The notes under the pieces are model-generated. The model ran no database searches, was not told the origin of the DNA, and saw only the letters and a program-made list of their open reading frames with translations. A stretch of DNA of 56,113 nt from Candidatus Flavonifractor merdavium (GTDB lineage Bacteria > Bacillota > Clostridia > Oscillospirales > Oscillospiraceae), in NCBI GenBank assembly GCA_019119335.1, contig DWXF01000055.1:1-56113 (forward strand), read 5' to 3'. How positions within the stretch are numbered: position 1 is the stretch's first letter; every line of letters begins with the position of its first letter. Below are positions 26,906 through 35,072 of the stretch, piece by piece. Made by a program: the position numbers and the translations under genes.

Positions 26906-28414
26906 CTACAGGTATTTTGCGCTAAGCCGCAAAAGCTCTTCCTGATTGGTCTCTTTGGTGTTCACAATACCGGAGAGATGCCCGTTGGACATGACGCCGA
27001 TGCGGTTGGTGATGCCCAGAATCTCAGGCATTTCGGAGGAGACGACGATAATCGTCTTCCCCTGCTTGGCCATCTGGATAATCAACTCGTAAATCTCATA
27101 CTTCGCGCCTACGTCGATGCCGCGGGTAGGCTCATCCATCATGAATACCTGGGGCTCCCGCTCCAGCCATTTGCCAAAAATCACCTTCTGCTGGTTGCCG
27201 CCGGAAAGGCTGGTGATCATATCGTCAGGACCCATGCACTTGGTGTGCATGATCTTGATCTCCTTGTTGGTGGCCTTGACCATCTTGGGCGTGGAGAGGG
27301 CCACGCCGGATTTGTACTGCCCCAGATTAGCAATGGTGGTATTAAAGGTGAGGTCACATTTGAGGAACAGGCCGTTGGCCTTGCGCTCCTCGGTGATCAT
27401 GGCAAAACCGTGCTCAATGGCCTCCTTGGCGTTGCTGAAATTCATGAGGCGGTTTTTGAAATAGACACGACCTGCCGCTCTGGTGCGTACGCCGAATATG
27501 GTCTCCAGCAGCTCGGTACGGCCGGCGCCCACCAGACCATACAGACCGAAGATCTCCCCCTCTTTCACATCAAAGGTGATGTCCTGCAGATGGGGGGCAT
27601 ACTTGGTGGAGAGGTGCTGGACGGACAGTATGGGCTCTCCCGGCTGGTTGTCCACCGGCGGGAAACGGCTCTCCAGAGAACGGCCCACCATGGCGGTGAT
27701 CAGCTCGTTCATGTTGGTGTCCTTGGCACTCTTGGTCATGACCAGATTGCCGTCCCGAAGCACGGAGATCTCATCGCAGATTTCGAAGATCTCATCCATC
27801 TTGTGGGAGATGTAAATGAGCGAAATGCCCTGTTCTTTCAGCATCCGCATCATTTCAAAGAGCTTATCTACTTCCTGCACCGTCAGAGAGGAAGTAGGCT
27901 CGTCCAGAACGATTACCTGAGAGTTGTAGGAAATTGCTTTGGCAATCTCACACATCTGCCGCTGGGAAACGGACATATTCCGCATGGGCTGGGTCAGGTT
28001 CACCGTCATACCCAGCTTGCGGAACAGTTCGGAAGCTTTCTTCTTCATCCTGCCTTCGTCAACAACGCCCACGGAATTGGTGGGGAATCGACCCAGGAAC
28101 AGGTTGTCGATCACGTTGCGCTCCAGGCACTGGTTCAGCTCCTGGTGCACCATGGCGATCCCATTTTCCAGAGCGTCCTTGGGCCCGGAAAAGCTGATCT
28201 CCTTGCCGTTTAAGTAGATCTTCCCCTCGTCCTTCTGGTAGGTGCCGAACAGGCACTTCATCATCGTCGACTTACCGGCACCATTTTCGCCCATCAGCCC
28301 CATGACCGTGCCCCGTTTCACATCCAGATTGATGTGGTCCAGCACCCGGTTCCGGCCAAAGGACTTGCTCATGCCGCGGATTGACAGGACAATATCATTT
28401 TTCGCGTCTGCCAT
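26906..28414 (-). CDS. mglA: Galactose/methyl-galactoside ABC transporter, ATP-binding protein
   Basis: A 502-residue protein with two ATPase domains in tandem, the form used by ribose/galactose importers. The first domain has Walker A GENGAGKSTMMK near residue 40 and the signature-like MSVSQRQMCEIAKAI. The second has a changed Walker A (GLVGAGRTELLETIFG) and the signature LSGGNQQKVIFGKWL, followed by DEPTRGIDVGAKYEIY. This asymmetry is usual for MglA/RbsA. It energises uptake through MglC for sugar delivered by MglB. It follows mglB after 190 bases with a large inverted repeat between them. Confidence 0.95.
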   Translation of the reverse strand: MADAKNDIVLSIRGMSKSFGRNRVLDHINLDVKRGTVMGLMGENGAGKSTMMKCLFGTYQKDEGKIYLNGKEISFSGPKDALENGIAMVHQELNQCLERNVIDNLFLGRFPTNSVGVVDEGRMKKKASELFRKLGMTVNLTQPMRNMSVSQRQMCEIAKAISYNSQVIVLDEPTSSLTVQEVDKLFEMMRMLKEQGISLIYISHKMDEIFEICDEISVLRDGNLVMTKSAKDTNMNELITAMVGRSLESRFPPVDNQPGEPILSVQHLSTKYAPHLQDITFDVKEGEIFGLYGLVGAGRTELLETIFGVRTRAAGRVYFKNRLMNFSNAKEAIEHGFAMITEERKANGLFLKCDLTFNTTIANLGQYKSGVALSTPKMVKATNKEIKIMHTKCMGPDDMITSLSGGNQQKVIFGKWLEREPQVFMMDEPTRGIDVGAKYEIYELIIQMAKQGKTIIVVSSEMPEILGITNRIGVMSNGHLSGIVNTKETNQEELLRLSAKYL

Positions 28415-28490
28415 TCTCGTTACTCCCGTTAATGCATATTAGCAGTTTCAGCGAAAATCTGATTCTGCCGGATTTTTCATGATAAATGCC

Positions 28491-28558
28491 GTCAGGGAGA
28501 AGTCCTTCGCCCGCTCAGAGAATTCCTCCTCCTCAACGGAGAATTCCTTCTCCCTGAC
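28491..28558 (-). repeat. Inverted repeat between mglB and mglA
   Basis: GTCAGGGAGAAG (28491-28502) pairs exactly with CTTCTCCCTGAC (28547-28558). The interior holds two copies of GAGAATTCC. No T run follows, so it may protect the mglB mRNA 3' end and lower mglA-mglC expression relative to the binding protein rather than terminate. Confidence 0.6.
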
Positions 28559-28604
28559 AGCATACGGTTACTTTTTAACGGACCTCTTCAGGTCCCGCCC
28601 TATC

Positions 28605-29918
28605 TTACTGGCTCAGAATGCCGGTGTAGGAAGCGGCGTTGTCGGTCTTCACCATGTTGATGGCGAAGGCGTCATAGGCGCTGGGGTTGCCCAGGCGGTT
28701 GGTGATGTTGGACTCGGTCTGGCCGTCGCCGCCGATGTACTCCACGTTCAGGTTCAGCAGATCGTCGTACTTCTGCAGCAGGGGCTGATAGGTGGCGCTC
28801 AGGAAGTTATCAGCGGCGTTGTAGATGTTCAGCCACACGTTCTTGGTGGGATGGGCAGTGGCGTCCAGCTGGTTGGAAACAGGAGCGTAGGGGACGGTGG
28901 AGTCCAGGAACTCCTCGTAGTTCTCAGCGGTGACAGCCACGTTCAGGGCGTAGTAGGAACGGGAGGCCTCATCATAGTAGAACACATCTTCGCTCAGCAC
29001 GTTGCCGGCGTCATCCGCGGTGCCGATACCGGTGTCGATATCCACGCCGTCCAGAGCGTTGCGCAGCACGCGCAGGGTCAGGTAGGCCTGCACATCGGCG
29101 TGCTGGCTGATGGTGCCGCCGTAACCTTCCGCGATAGCGGCAACGGCGTCGGAGTTGGCGTCATAACCGAAGGTGGGCACGCCGTTGGCCTTGGACCAGG
29201 CGTTGAACATGGACATGCCCATGCCGTCGTTGTTGGAGGCCACGATGTCGATCTGATCACCGAAGGAGGAAGCCCAGGTGCCGATGGCGTTGCCGGCGGT
29301 GGCAGCGTCCCAGGTGGCGCCGGCGGAGTTCTTCATCTCCTGAGAGGCCAGCTCACGCACGGTATAGGTCGTGCCGTTGATCTCCAGGGTGCCGTCCTGC
29401 ACATAGGCGGAGGTGCCGTCCACGTTGGTGCCCACAGGGGTGCTGTCGATGGCGCCGTCCTTCTCCACGGCGGTGTTCAGAGCAGCGCGGACGCCGCGGG
29501 TACGGGCGATGGAGTCGTTGTGGCCGATGTCGCCGATGGCCAGCACGTAGCCGATAACGCCGTCACCGTTGCGGTCGATCTCAACGCCGTCGGCAATGGC
29601 CTTCTCGATGTACTCCTTGATCATGGTGCCCTGCAGCTCGGCGCCCTGGTTGGCGTCGAAGCCCACATAGTAGGTGTCCTCGTTGAAGGACAGGGCGTTC
29701 ATGTCCAGCTCGCCGGTGGTGCTGTTGGAGGGCTGACGGTTGAACCACACCAGGGGCTTATCCTTGTTGGCAACCGCGGCACCCTCGTTGCCGGCGGCCG
29801 CGCTCTGCTCCGCGCTGGGAGCCGCGCTCTGCTGGGTGTCGCCCGTGCCGCCGCCACAGGCGGCCAGGCTGAACACCATCGCTGCGGAAAGGGACAGTGC
29901 AAGTACCTTCTTTTTCAT
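28605..29918 (-). CDS. mglB: Galactose-binding lipoprotein of the mgl importer
   Basis: A 437-residue extracytoplasmic sugar-binding lipoprotein. It starts MKKKVLALSLSAAMVFSLAAC, a signal peptide with a lipobox cysteine at residue 21, followed by a Gly/Ser/Ala-rich linker. The body is a periplasmic-binding type I fold with VWFNRQPSN near the N-terminus and DIVASNNDGMGMSMFNAW in the ligand region. It lies directly upstream of the ATPase and permease genes. It has its own promoter (29985-30013). Galactose or a galactoside is the likely ligand from operon context and resemblance to MglB; it is longer than E. coli MglB (about 330). Confidence 0.93.
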   Translation of the reverse strand: MKKKVLALSLSAAMVFSLAACGGGTGDTQQSAAPSAEQSAAAGNEGAAVANKDKPLVWFNRQPSNSTTGELDMNALSFNEDTYYVGFDANQGAELQGTMIKEYIEKAIADGVEIDRNGDGVIGYVLAIGDIGHNDSIARTRGVRAALNTAVEKDGAIDSTPVGTNVDGTSAYVQDGTLEINGTTYTVRELASQEMKNSAGATWDAATAGNAIGTWASSFGDQIDIVASNNDGMGMSMFNAWSKANGVPTFGYDANSDAVAAIAEGYGGTISQHADVQAYLTLRVLRNALDGVDIDTGIGTADDAGNVLSEDVFYYDEASRSYYALNVAVTAENYEEFLDSTVPYAPVSNQLDATAHPTKNVWLNIYNAADNFLSATYQPLLQKYDDLLNLNVEYIGGDGQTESNITNRLGNPSAYDAFAINMVKTDNAASYTGILSQ

Positions 29919-29984
29919 AGCGATTCTCCTTTTTCCTTGGGTTTTGAACGCGGCCTTCCTTAAGGGCCACGCCCTGTTGTCACC

Positions 29985-30013
29985 ATCTTAGCGGAAACCA
30001 GCTGGAAAAACAA
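29985..30013 (-). promoter_or_regulatory. mglB promoter
   Basis: On the minus strand TTGTTT (30013-30008) and TAAGAT (29990-29985) have a 17-base spacer. The -35 element is weak, as expected for an activated promoter. Confidence 0.55.
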
Positions 30014-30027
30014 GGTGAAAATTCACC
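30014..30027 (-). promoter_or_regulatory. Palindrome next to the mglB -35 element
   Basis: GGTGAAAATTCACC is an inverted repeat (GGTGAA/TTCACC) abutting the -35 element on its upstream side, the usual place for an activator. The YesN-like regulator at 32779 is the candidate binder, by position only. Confidence 0.4.
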
Positions 30028-30099
30028 GAAAGAAGGGTAAAATTTTATTCGAATATAACAATCTACAAAAATCACCCCCATCATTTTTATGCAACTCGC

Positions 30100-31077
30100 T
30101 CAATCCGTCCGCTGCTCGAAGGCAAATAACGCTTTTTGGCTGTCCATGGTGAACAGATTGCTCCGGTCCACGATCTGGGTGGACGTGTCCACCACATGCT
30201 CCAGTCCGCCCTCCTGGCCGGTCAGCAGCTTGTAGGCGCTCTCCACCCCCAGATAGCCCATGGCGTAGGGGTTCTGCACGATCAGCGCGTCCACGGACCC
30301 CTCCTGCAGGCCGTCCACCGTGGCCACATTGGAGTCAAAGCCCACCAAAAAAACCGCCTCCGAAAGCCCCAGCTCCTCCACGGCCTGGGCGGCCCCCACG
30401 CTGGTTGGTTCGTTGAAGGCCAGCAGCACGTTGATCTCAGGATGATTCTGGAGCATGGCCGCAGCGTCCCGCTCCGCCTGCTCGGCCTCAGCCAGCGTGT
30501 TGATCACGGCGGTGATCTCCGCCCGTCCGCTTTGGGCAAAGACGTCCGTCGCCCCCCGCTCCCGCTCCTGGCCGTTGGCGCTGCTGATGTCATAGTTGAC
30601 CACGCCCACCTTCAGCTCCCCCTCCACCCGGTCCAGGGCCGCCTGAGCGGCCATCTGCCCGGCGGCGTAGTTGTCGGTACCGATGTAGATGCTCACCTGG
30701 TCGGAATCCACGCTGCTGTCAATGGCCACCACCTTGACCCCTTTCCGGGCGGCGGCGTCAATGGCGGCAGCGTTGTTTTCATAGTCAATGGCGGAAAACA
30801 CCAGCGCCTCGGCGCCGTCCGCAACAGCCTGGGACACCATGGTGTTCTGACTCTCATAGTCCTCCTCGGTCTCCGGACCCAGGATGGTGAGCTGCAGGTT
30901 ATACTCGGTGGCGGCGGCCTCGGCCCCCGCGAACACCGAAAGCCAGAACTCCGTCTGGGTGGATTTGGCCACCAGCGTAACCGTATGCTGGGGCGCGGCC
31001 GACGTGTCCGCGCCGCAGCCGCTCAGGAGCACACACAGCAGCGCCCACAAAAGGAAGGCCGGTCTATTTCGCCTCAT
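30100..31077 (-). CDS. Sugar-binding lipoprotein, probable sensor partner of the YesM kinase
   Basis: A 325-residue type I periplasmic-binding protein of the ribose/galactose class. The signal peptide MRRNRPAFLLWALLCVLLSGC ends at a lipobox cysteine (residue 21). The body has STQTEFWLSVFAGAEAAATEYN, DSSVDSDQVSIYIGTDNYAAG and VGFDSNVATVDGLQEGSVDALIVQNPYAMG, typical of this fold. It is not next to a permease but is the third gene of an operon with a YesM kinase and a YesN regulator; its start overlaps the kinase by 14 bases. This matches three-component sugar sensors such as XylFII-LytS. The start at 31077 gives the best signal peptide. The ligand is unproven. Confidence 0.85.
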   Translation of the reverse strand: MRRNRPAFLLWALLCVLLSGCGADTSAAPQHTVTLVAKSTQTEFWLSVFAGAEAAATEYNLQLTILGPETEEDYESQNTMVSQAVADGAEALVFSAIDYENNAAAIDAAARKGVKVVAIDSSVDSDQVSIYIGTDNYAAGQMAAQAALDRVEGELKVGVVNYDISSANGQERERGATDVFAQSGRAEITAVINTLAEAEQAERDAAAMLQNHPEINVLLAFNEPTSVGAAQAVEELGLSEAVFLVGFDSNVATVDGLQEGSVDALIVQNPYAMGYLGVESAYKLLTGQEGGLEHVVDTSTQIVDRSNLFTMDSQKALFAFEQRTD

Positions 31078-32782
31078 AGTCTCCCTCCTGTACCTTCGGC
31101 ATCCGGATCTCCACACAGGTGCCCACGTCCAGCTCGCTGGTGATCCGCAGGCCGTAACGCTTGCCGAAATAGATCTGGAGCCGGTCGTTGACATTCTTGA
31201 TGCCGATACCGGTGCGGTCCGTAGGGTCCCGCTGCAAAATGGTGCGGACCTGCTCCGGACTCATGCCCACGCCGTTGTCCTGTACGTAGAACACAATGTC
31301 CTCCCCGTCCTGCCGCACCCGTACCACAATACGCCCCTCTTCCACCAGCAGGTCCAGGCCATGGTTGATGGCGTTTTCAATGATAGGCTGGAGGGTAATT
31401 TTATTGCAATAATAGTCCAGACACGCGGAGTCCACATCAAACTCATAGGTAAACTGATTCTTGTAGCGGTATTTCTGAATCTGCAGATAGCTCTCGGCGT
31501 GCTCCAGCTCCTTGGCAATGGGGATCATTTCGTGTCCCCTGCTGATGCTGATGCGGAACAGCCGGGCCAGGGCGTGTACCATTTTCACCGCGTCGGCATT
31601 GCGGCCCTGCTCGCACATCCAGGCGATGGAATCCAGGGTATTGTACAGAAAGTGGGGATTGATCTGGGCCTGGAGGGCCTTCAGCTCCGTCTTGCGCAGA
31701 TTGATTTCCTCCTCCCGCACGGTGCTCATCAGCTGCTGGATGCGCAGCACCATATGCCCAAAGGAGTCGGAGAGCTCCTGTACCTCCAGAGTCCCCCCCA
31801 CCGGCCGGTAAGTAAAGTGGTCCGCGTCGGTCTCAAAGCTCTCCATGGCCGAAGCCAGTCCCCGCAGGGGGCGGCCCAGCAGATGGGACAGCAGCCAGCT
31901 GGTAAGCAGCGCCGCCGCCAGCACCACCGCCGCCAACACCATGGACAGGCGGATCATCTCGCTCACATTGCGGTTGACCAGCTCATCCACATAGCTGACC
32001 CCCACCACCCGCCAGTCGCTACCCGCCACGCTGGTAATGGAATAGATCATGGTGTCGTCGGCATAGGAGCCGTCCTCCCTGCCCGCCAGCATCTGCGTAT
32101 CCTCCGACTTCAGCCCTGCGTACAGCAGCTGCTGCTGGGGGTGGTAGACGATATTTCCGCTCTCATCCATCAAAAAGCAATAGCCCCGCTGGCCGATGCT
32201 GACGCTGTTGATATAGCTGGAGATGCTGGAAAAGCTCAGATCCAGAGAAACCCAGGCTGCCTCTCCACCAGGCTCCAGGGGGGCCGTCATGGTCACCACC
32301 CAGGGATAATAGCGTTCAAAAATTGTCTCCACGTGGGGGGCGGTCATGTAGGGCTCCCCCTTGGCCCGGGCCGTGCTCAGGTCAAAGGAGAGGTTCTGAT
32401 AGATGGTCTGCCTGGGCTCCCGGCCCAGAGACCAGCAATCCAGCAGCACGCCGCTGGGCGAATAGCTGGTGACCGCCACCACATCCGGGCGAAAATTCAG
32501 AAAGGCGGACAGCAGCCTGTCCCGGCTGTCCGCGCTCTCCAGCATGGATTCCTTCACCAGCTCCATGGCCTGGGTCATGTCCCGCAGATAGTTGCCCACC
32601 GTGTTGGACACCTGGGAGACAGACTGAGCGCTGGTGGTGCGGGCGCTCTGCACCATGGCGTTTCGGTAGCGGTCCAGAAACAGCAGAATGCAGCAGCACA
32701 GAATCACCGCCACGATCCCCACCACCACGGAGACCAGAATGGTGGTAATGCGCAGGCCGGTGCGGGAAATACCCCCCTTCAC
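31064..32782 (-). CDS. YesM-type sensor histidine kinase
   Basis: A 572-residue membrane sensor kinase. A first membrane segment lies at about 11-36, an extracytoplasmic Cache-like domain at about 40-270 (VVAVTSYSPSGVLLDCW, SIGQRGYCFLMDESGNIVYHP), and a second membrane segment at about 277-300. A HAMP linker follows, then the His_kinase domain with H377 in LQAQINPHFLYNTLDSI, and a GHKL ATPase with LQPIIENAINHGLD and GIGIKNVNDRL. It starts at GTG 32782, overlapping the regulator stop by four bases (GTGA). It should phosphorylate the YesN-like regulator. Its neighbour, a sugar-binding lipoprotein, suggests that it senses a sugar indirectly. Confidence 0.92.
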   Translation of the reverse strand: MKGGISRTGLRITTILVSVVVGIVAVILCCCILLFLDRYRNAMVQSARTTSAQSVSQVSNTVGNYLRDMTQAMELVKESMLESADSRDRLLSAFLNFRPDVVAVTSYSPSGVLLDCWSLGREPRQTIYQNLSFDLSTARAKGEPYMTAPHVETIFERYYPWVVTMTAPLEPGGEAAWVSLDLSFSSISSYINSVSIGQRGYCFLMDESGNIVYHPQQQLLYAGLKSEDTQMLAGREDGSYADDTMIYSITSVAGSDWRVVGVSYVDELVNRNVSEMIRLSMVLAAVVLAAALLTSWLLSHLLGRPLRGLASAMESFETDADHFTYRPVGGTLEVQELSDSFGHMVLRIQQLMSTVREEEINLRKTELKALQAQINPHFLYNTLDSIAWMCEQGRNADAVKMVHALARLFRISISRGHEMIPIAKELEHAESYLQIQKYRYKNQFTYEFDVDSACLDYYCNKITLQPIIENAINHGLDLLVEEGRIVVRVRQDGEDIVFYVQDNGVGMSPEQVRTILQRDPTDRTGIGIKNVNDRLQIYFGKRYGLRITSELDVGTCVEIRMPKVQEGDYEAK

Positions 32783-34062
32783 ACCCCCTCACCCACCTTC
32801 TCCTGGTCCAGCCTCCGCCGCATGGCGTTGGGAGATTCGCCGCAGTACTTCTTAAAGCAGTAGCTGAAGTAGTGCTGATCGGTATAGCCGCACCGTTGGG
32901 AGATCTCCTGGACCCTGAGAGACGACGTGGAGAGCAGCTCCCGGGCCGCCTCCATCCGCTTGCGGATGAGAATGTTGATAAAGGTCTCTCCTGTGCATTT
33001 TTTGATACAGGCGCTCAGGTGGTTGGGGCTGACGTCCAGCATCCCGCTGAGGGAGACCAGGGAGAGGTCCGCCTCCATATAGTGCTGGTCCAGGACGTCC
33101 AGGGCCCGCTGGCACAGCAGGTTTCCTCCCTTCACCGCAGGGGCCAGGTCGCTGATAAACTGGGCCCCGCCTTCGGTCCTGTCCCCCTGGCGCAGCACCT
33201 CCATGGCCTCCCGGTACGCCTGATGGAGGGCTGTCAGGGCATGTGCCGGACGGCTGACCCCGATCCGGCAGCGGCAGCCCAGTACCCGCTCGGCCATCTG
33301 GGGGATCTCGTCGGCCAGAATGTGCAGATACTCGTCAAAATCCGACGGGTTGCCCAGCAGTACCGAAATCACCTTGCCGGAGGAAAAAAAGCTGACGCCC
33401 CGCAGGTACTTGGCCGCCAGCCGGTCCACCGACGCCACAAAGGATGGCTCCGTCCGGTTTCCCCCGCTCTCATCCAACAGGGTGGAGACCATGACCGTAT
33501 AGCAGGGTCTGTCCTCGCCGTCCCGCAGCAGACCGCACTGACGGGCATAGGCCTCCGCCTGGGCCTCCCCCTCCGGCTCGGCGTAATCATCCAGCACCAG
33601 AGGGAGCAGCATGGCGGCCCGCTGGTCCGGCCCGCTGCTCCGCGGGGCCGTCTGGCGGAACATGGCATACTGGGCGTCAATCTTCTGCCGGATATTGCGC
33701 AGCTCCGCCCCCAGTCCCTCCATGGTCAGGGGCTTGAGCATGTAGCTGATGATATTGTACTGGATGGCCTGCTTGGCATACTGAAAATCGTCATAGCCGC
33801 TGAGAAAGGCGATATTGGTGGCGGGCCGCACCTCCCGCACCTGCCGGGCAAGCTCTATGCCGGAGATGAAGGGCATCCGGATGTCGGTCAGCAGCAGGTC
33901 CGGCCCGTGCTTCTCCACCAGCTGAAGGGCATCCAGCCCGTTGCTGGCGCTTCCCACCAGACAAAACCCATGATCCTGCCAGGGGATCATAGTGCATACC
34001 GCCTCCCTGAGCTCGTCCTCATCATCGGCGACAACCACGGTGTACAGCGTCTTTGCTGCCAT
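32779..34062 (-). CDS. YesN-type response regulator with AraC DNA-binding domain
   Basis: A 427-residue response regulator. The receiver domain is at the N-terminus: VVVADDEDELREAV with the acidic pair, phospho-acceptor D60 in LLLTDIRMP, and the conserved Lys in YMLKPL. A long middle region of no known fold follows. The last 100 residues form an AraC helix-turn-helix pair (DLSLVSLSGMLDVSPNHLSACIKKCTGETF ... QRCGYTDQHYFSYCFKKY). ATG 34062 was chosen with AAAGGACAGG before it. It is first in the operon with the kinase and lipoprotein. The mglB promoter is its most likely target, with possible autoregulation at 34161-34190. Confidence 0.92.
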   Translation of the reverse strand: MAAKTLYTVVVADDEDELREAVCTMIPWQDHGFCLVGSASNGLDALQLVEKHGPDLLLTDIRMPFISGIELARQVREVRPATNIAFLSGYDDFQYAKQAIQYNIISYMLKPLTMEGLGAELRNIRQKIDAQYAMFRQTAPRSSGPDQRAAMLLPLVLDDYAEPEGEAQAEAYARQCGLLRDGEDRPCYTVMVSTLLDESGGNRTEPSFVASVDRLAAKYLRGVSFFSSGKVISVLLGNPSDFDEYLHILADEIPQMAERVLGCRCRIGVSRPAHALTALHQAYREAMEVLRQGDRTEGGAQFISDLAPAVKGGNLLCQRALDVLDQHYMEADLSLVSLSGMLDVSPNHLSACIKKCTGETFINILIRKRMEAARELLSTSSLRVQEISQRCGYTDQHYFSYCFKKYCGESPNAMRRRLDQEKVGEGV

Positions 34063-34139
34063 TGGGGCACCTGTCCTTTCCACCAGAAATCCAGAAGAAA
34101 ACCCTTTTGCGTATACTCCCCGGTTTTCTTTTATTTTTT

Positions 34140-34190
34140 ATTATAACAGATGCCCTGCTTTCCCACAATATGTTTACCGTTTTTGTGGGA
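34140..34190 (-). promoter_or_regulatory. Promoter of the yesN-like operon with inverted repeat over -35
   Basis: On the minus strand TTGTGG (34168-34163) and TATAAT (34145-34140) have a 17-base spacer. TCCCACAA (34161-34168) and TTGTGGGA (34183-34190) form an exact eight-base inverted repeat that contains the -35 element, so it is a plausible operator. Confidence 0.6.
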
Positions 34191-34222
34191 TTTCGGCCCT
34201 CCTTCCGCCACAAAACAATGCA

Positions 34223-34254
34223 GCCGTCAGTTCCCTGCAGACGGGACTGACGGC
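34223..34254 (-). terminator. Possible terminator after the GHKL gene
   Basis: GCCGTCAG (34223-34230) pairs with CTGACGGC (34247-34254), and CCC/GGG extend it. Only a weak T-rich stretch follows on the minus strand. Confidence 0.4.
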
Positions 34255-34268
34255 TTCTCACGTCCTGA

Positions 34269-35015
34269 TTAACTATGACTGCCCGGCGCGGCCTCCTGCT
34301 CCGCGGCGGGCGTGTGGTTGGAATAGGGCAAAAATACCGAGGCACGAAACTGGGTTCCGTCGGCGGAAAAGTCTACCGCTCCGCCATGCCGGCGGACAAT
34401 CTCCTGTACGGTGGCCAGGCCCACGCCCGGCCGCCCCGCTCTCTTACTGGAGAGATAGCGGCCGTTCCAAAAAAACAGGGGCCTGGAACAGGAATTGCCC
34501 ACCACCAGAGAGAGGTAGCCGGAGGCGGAAGTGCTCCTGGCCCGCAGCCATCCCGTCCCCTCCCGCTGCAGCGCTTCGATGGCATTTTCCAGCAAATTGC
34601 TCAGCAGCAGACACAGGTCAGGCAGCAGCTCCTCCTGGGGCGGCAGCAGGTCCAGCTTGATATCAGCCTGAAAACCCAGCTCCTCCGCCCGCTGGCGGTA
34701 ATACTTTTCCAGCGACACCAGCACCCAGCTCTGCTTCGGCCCGGTAGTGGAGGGGCTGGAATCGGTAAACGCAGGCGGCTCCACTGAAGAGGTAAGATTC
34801 GTAATATAAAGGTAATGGCGCAGATCATGCCGTAGACGCCGGAGCTCCTCCAGCTCCGTCTGAGCTCTGTTGGAGCTGAGCTGAAGGATGGACCTCAGTT
34901 TCCGGTTTTCCTCCTCCTCCCGCCGCAGCGTCCGGCAAACCCGTCTCAGCCGCAGCAGGAGCAGGCACAGTAAAACCGCCATCAGAGGAATTAAAAGGAC
35001 GAAAAACAGTTTCAT
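34269..35015 (-). CDS. GHKL-type sensor kinase, AgrC-like, with one membrane segment
   Basis: A 248-residue protein with an N-terminal membrane segment (KLFFVLLIPLMAVLLCLLLLRL) and a basic coiled region. A Spo0B-like helix follows (ELRRLRHDLRHYLYI), which has the phospho-accepting His, then a GHKL ATPase domain (DLCLLLSNLLENAIEAL, RPGVGLATVQEIVRRHGG). It lacks the multi-pass sensor domain of AgrC, so what it senses is unclear. The start at 35015 follows GGAGG by five bases; ATG 35027 is possible but too close to its site. It lies 57 bases after a LytTR regulator gene and is probably its partner. Confidence 0.8.
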   Translation of the reverse strand: MKLFFVLLIPLMAVLLCLLLLRLRRVCRTLRREEEENRKLRSILQLSSNRAQTELEELRRLRHDLRHYLYITNLTSSVEPPAFTDSSPSTTGPKQSWVLVSLEKYYRQRAEELGFQADIKLDLLPPQEELLPDLCLLLSNLLENAIEALQREGTGWLRARSTSASGYLSLVVGNSCSRPLFFWNGRYLSSKRAGRPGVGLATVQEIVRRHGGAVDFSADGTQFRASVFLPYSNHTPAAEQEAAPGSHS

Positions 35016-35072
35016 ATCCGCCTCCATGCCTCCTCTCTTTATGGGGCTGTACATTCCGGGCCGTCCAGGCAG

